A stretch of DNA of 12,311 nt, taken from the NCBI GenBank assembly GCA_947483545.1, contig CANKNP010000133.1, forward strand, positions 1 to 12,311. Reading direction: 5' to 3'. The number at the start of each line of letters is the position of its first letter. The stretch's first letter is position 1. The position numbers were made by a program, and so were the translations under genes. This DNA is from Deltaproteobacteria bacterium (GTDB lineage: Bacteria; Myxococcota; UBA796; SXON01). A model generated the notes under the pieces. It was not told the origin of the DNA. It did not search any database and was given only the letters and a program-made list of their open reading frames with translations. Shown here piece after piece: positions 12,142 to 12,311 of this stretch.

Positions 12142-12311
12142 GTGCTCCTCCTCCTCCTCCCGCTGGCGTGGGCAGACCCGCCCGCACCCGTCGCCACCCC
12201 CGCCCCCGCACCCGCCGCCGCCTCGGCGCCCACCGCCACCCCAGGCCCCGCCCCCCCCGCGCCCGCCGCCCCCCCCGCGCCCGCCGCCACCCCCGTGCCC
12301 GCCGCCGCCCC
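12142..12311 (+). CDS. N-terminus of a secreted Pro/Ala-rich protein (partial)
   Basis: GTG 12142 opens a frame that runs off the window end (56 codons seen). The first residues are a short hydrophobic signal peptide (MLLLLLPLAWA) with likely cleavage before D-P-P-A-P. The remainder is a low-complexity Pro/Ala/Thr linker (APAPAAASAPTATPGPAPP and similar), typical of a periplasmic spacer ahead of a folded domain not visible here. The start is chosen because it directly follows a TACAAT box and opens with the signal peptide. Confidence 0.65.
   Translation, partial: MLLLLLPLAWADPPAPVATPAPAPAAASAPTATPGPAPPAPAAPPAPAATPVPAAA

Overview
This is a GC-rich chromosomal window from a Gram-negative bacterium. 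I favour a member of the Myxococcota or another former deltaproteobacterial lineage. The reasons are secreted lipoproteins with Asp/Thr-rich linkers, a beta-helix-type C-terminal fragment, a multiheme cytochrome, many hypothetical secreted proteins, and first genes whose start codons sit directly behind a TANNNT box. No gene here is a decisive taxonomic marker, so this assignment is an inference.

Layout. Bases 1-340 hold the C-terminal end of a Gly-rich, probably exported protein. A complete tRNA-Trp(CCA) with its own promoter and a terminator-like hairpin follows (355-523). Bases 635-1651 hold a compact two-gene module: a HigA-like HTH protein and an AbiEii/MntA-like nucleotidyltransferase fused by a GTGA overlap, preceded by a nested inverted repeat that also contains the promoter. 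Bases 1652-2083 are non-coding and packed with repeats, including copy 1 of a palindromic RIME-like element. Bases 2065-4531 form a TetR (FadR-like)-etfB-etfA operon, that is, the electron transfer flavoprotein with its likely regulator. Bases 4532-4982 are mostly non-coding and may contain a small minus-strand gene. Bases 4983-7310 hold a hypothetical protein and a DUF2029/GT87-like membrane glycosyltransferase whose reading frame runs straight through copy 2 of the RIME-like element. Bases 7538-10917 hold a pentaheme c-type cytochrome lipoprotein coupled by another GTGA overlap to a four-motif multicopper oxidase, a likely extracytoplasmic redox pair. A convergent hotdog acyl-CoA thioesterase follows (10921-11340, minus). 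Bases 11341-12141 contain a G-quadruplex motif, a beta-helix protein remnant, a lower-GC decayed stretch and a 44-45 bp tandem repeat. The window ends in the first codons of a secreted Pro/Ala-rich protein.

The signals I consider most worth following are these: (1) a dense cluster of GATAC/TGATACA words in the first 110 codons of the multicopper oxidase, in several reading frames and carried by otherwise rare codons; (2) a mobile palindromic element inserted in frame in the glycosyltransferase ORF, like the Rickettsia palindromic elements; (3) the HigA-nucleotidyltransferase pair with its nested operator; (4) a repeated leaderless-start architecture (TANNNT, 6-7 nt, start codon).
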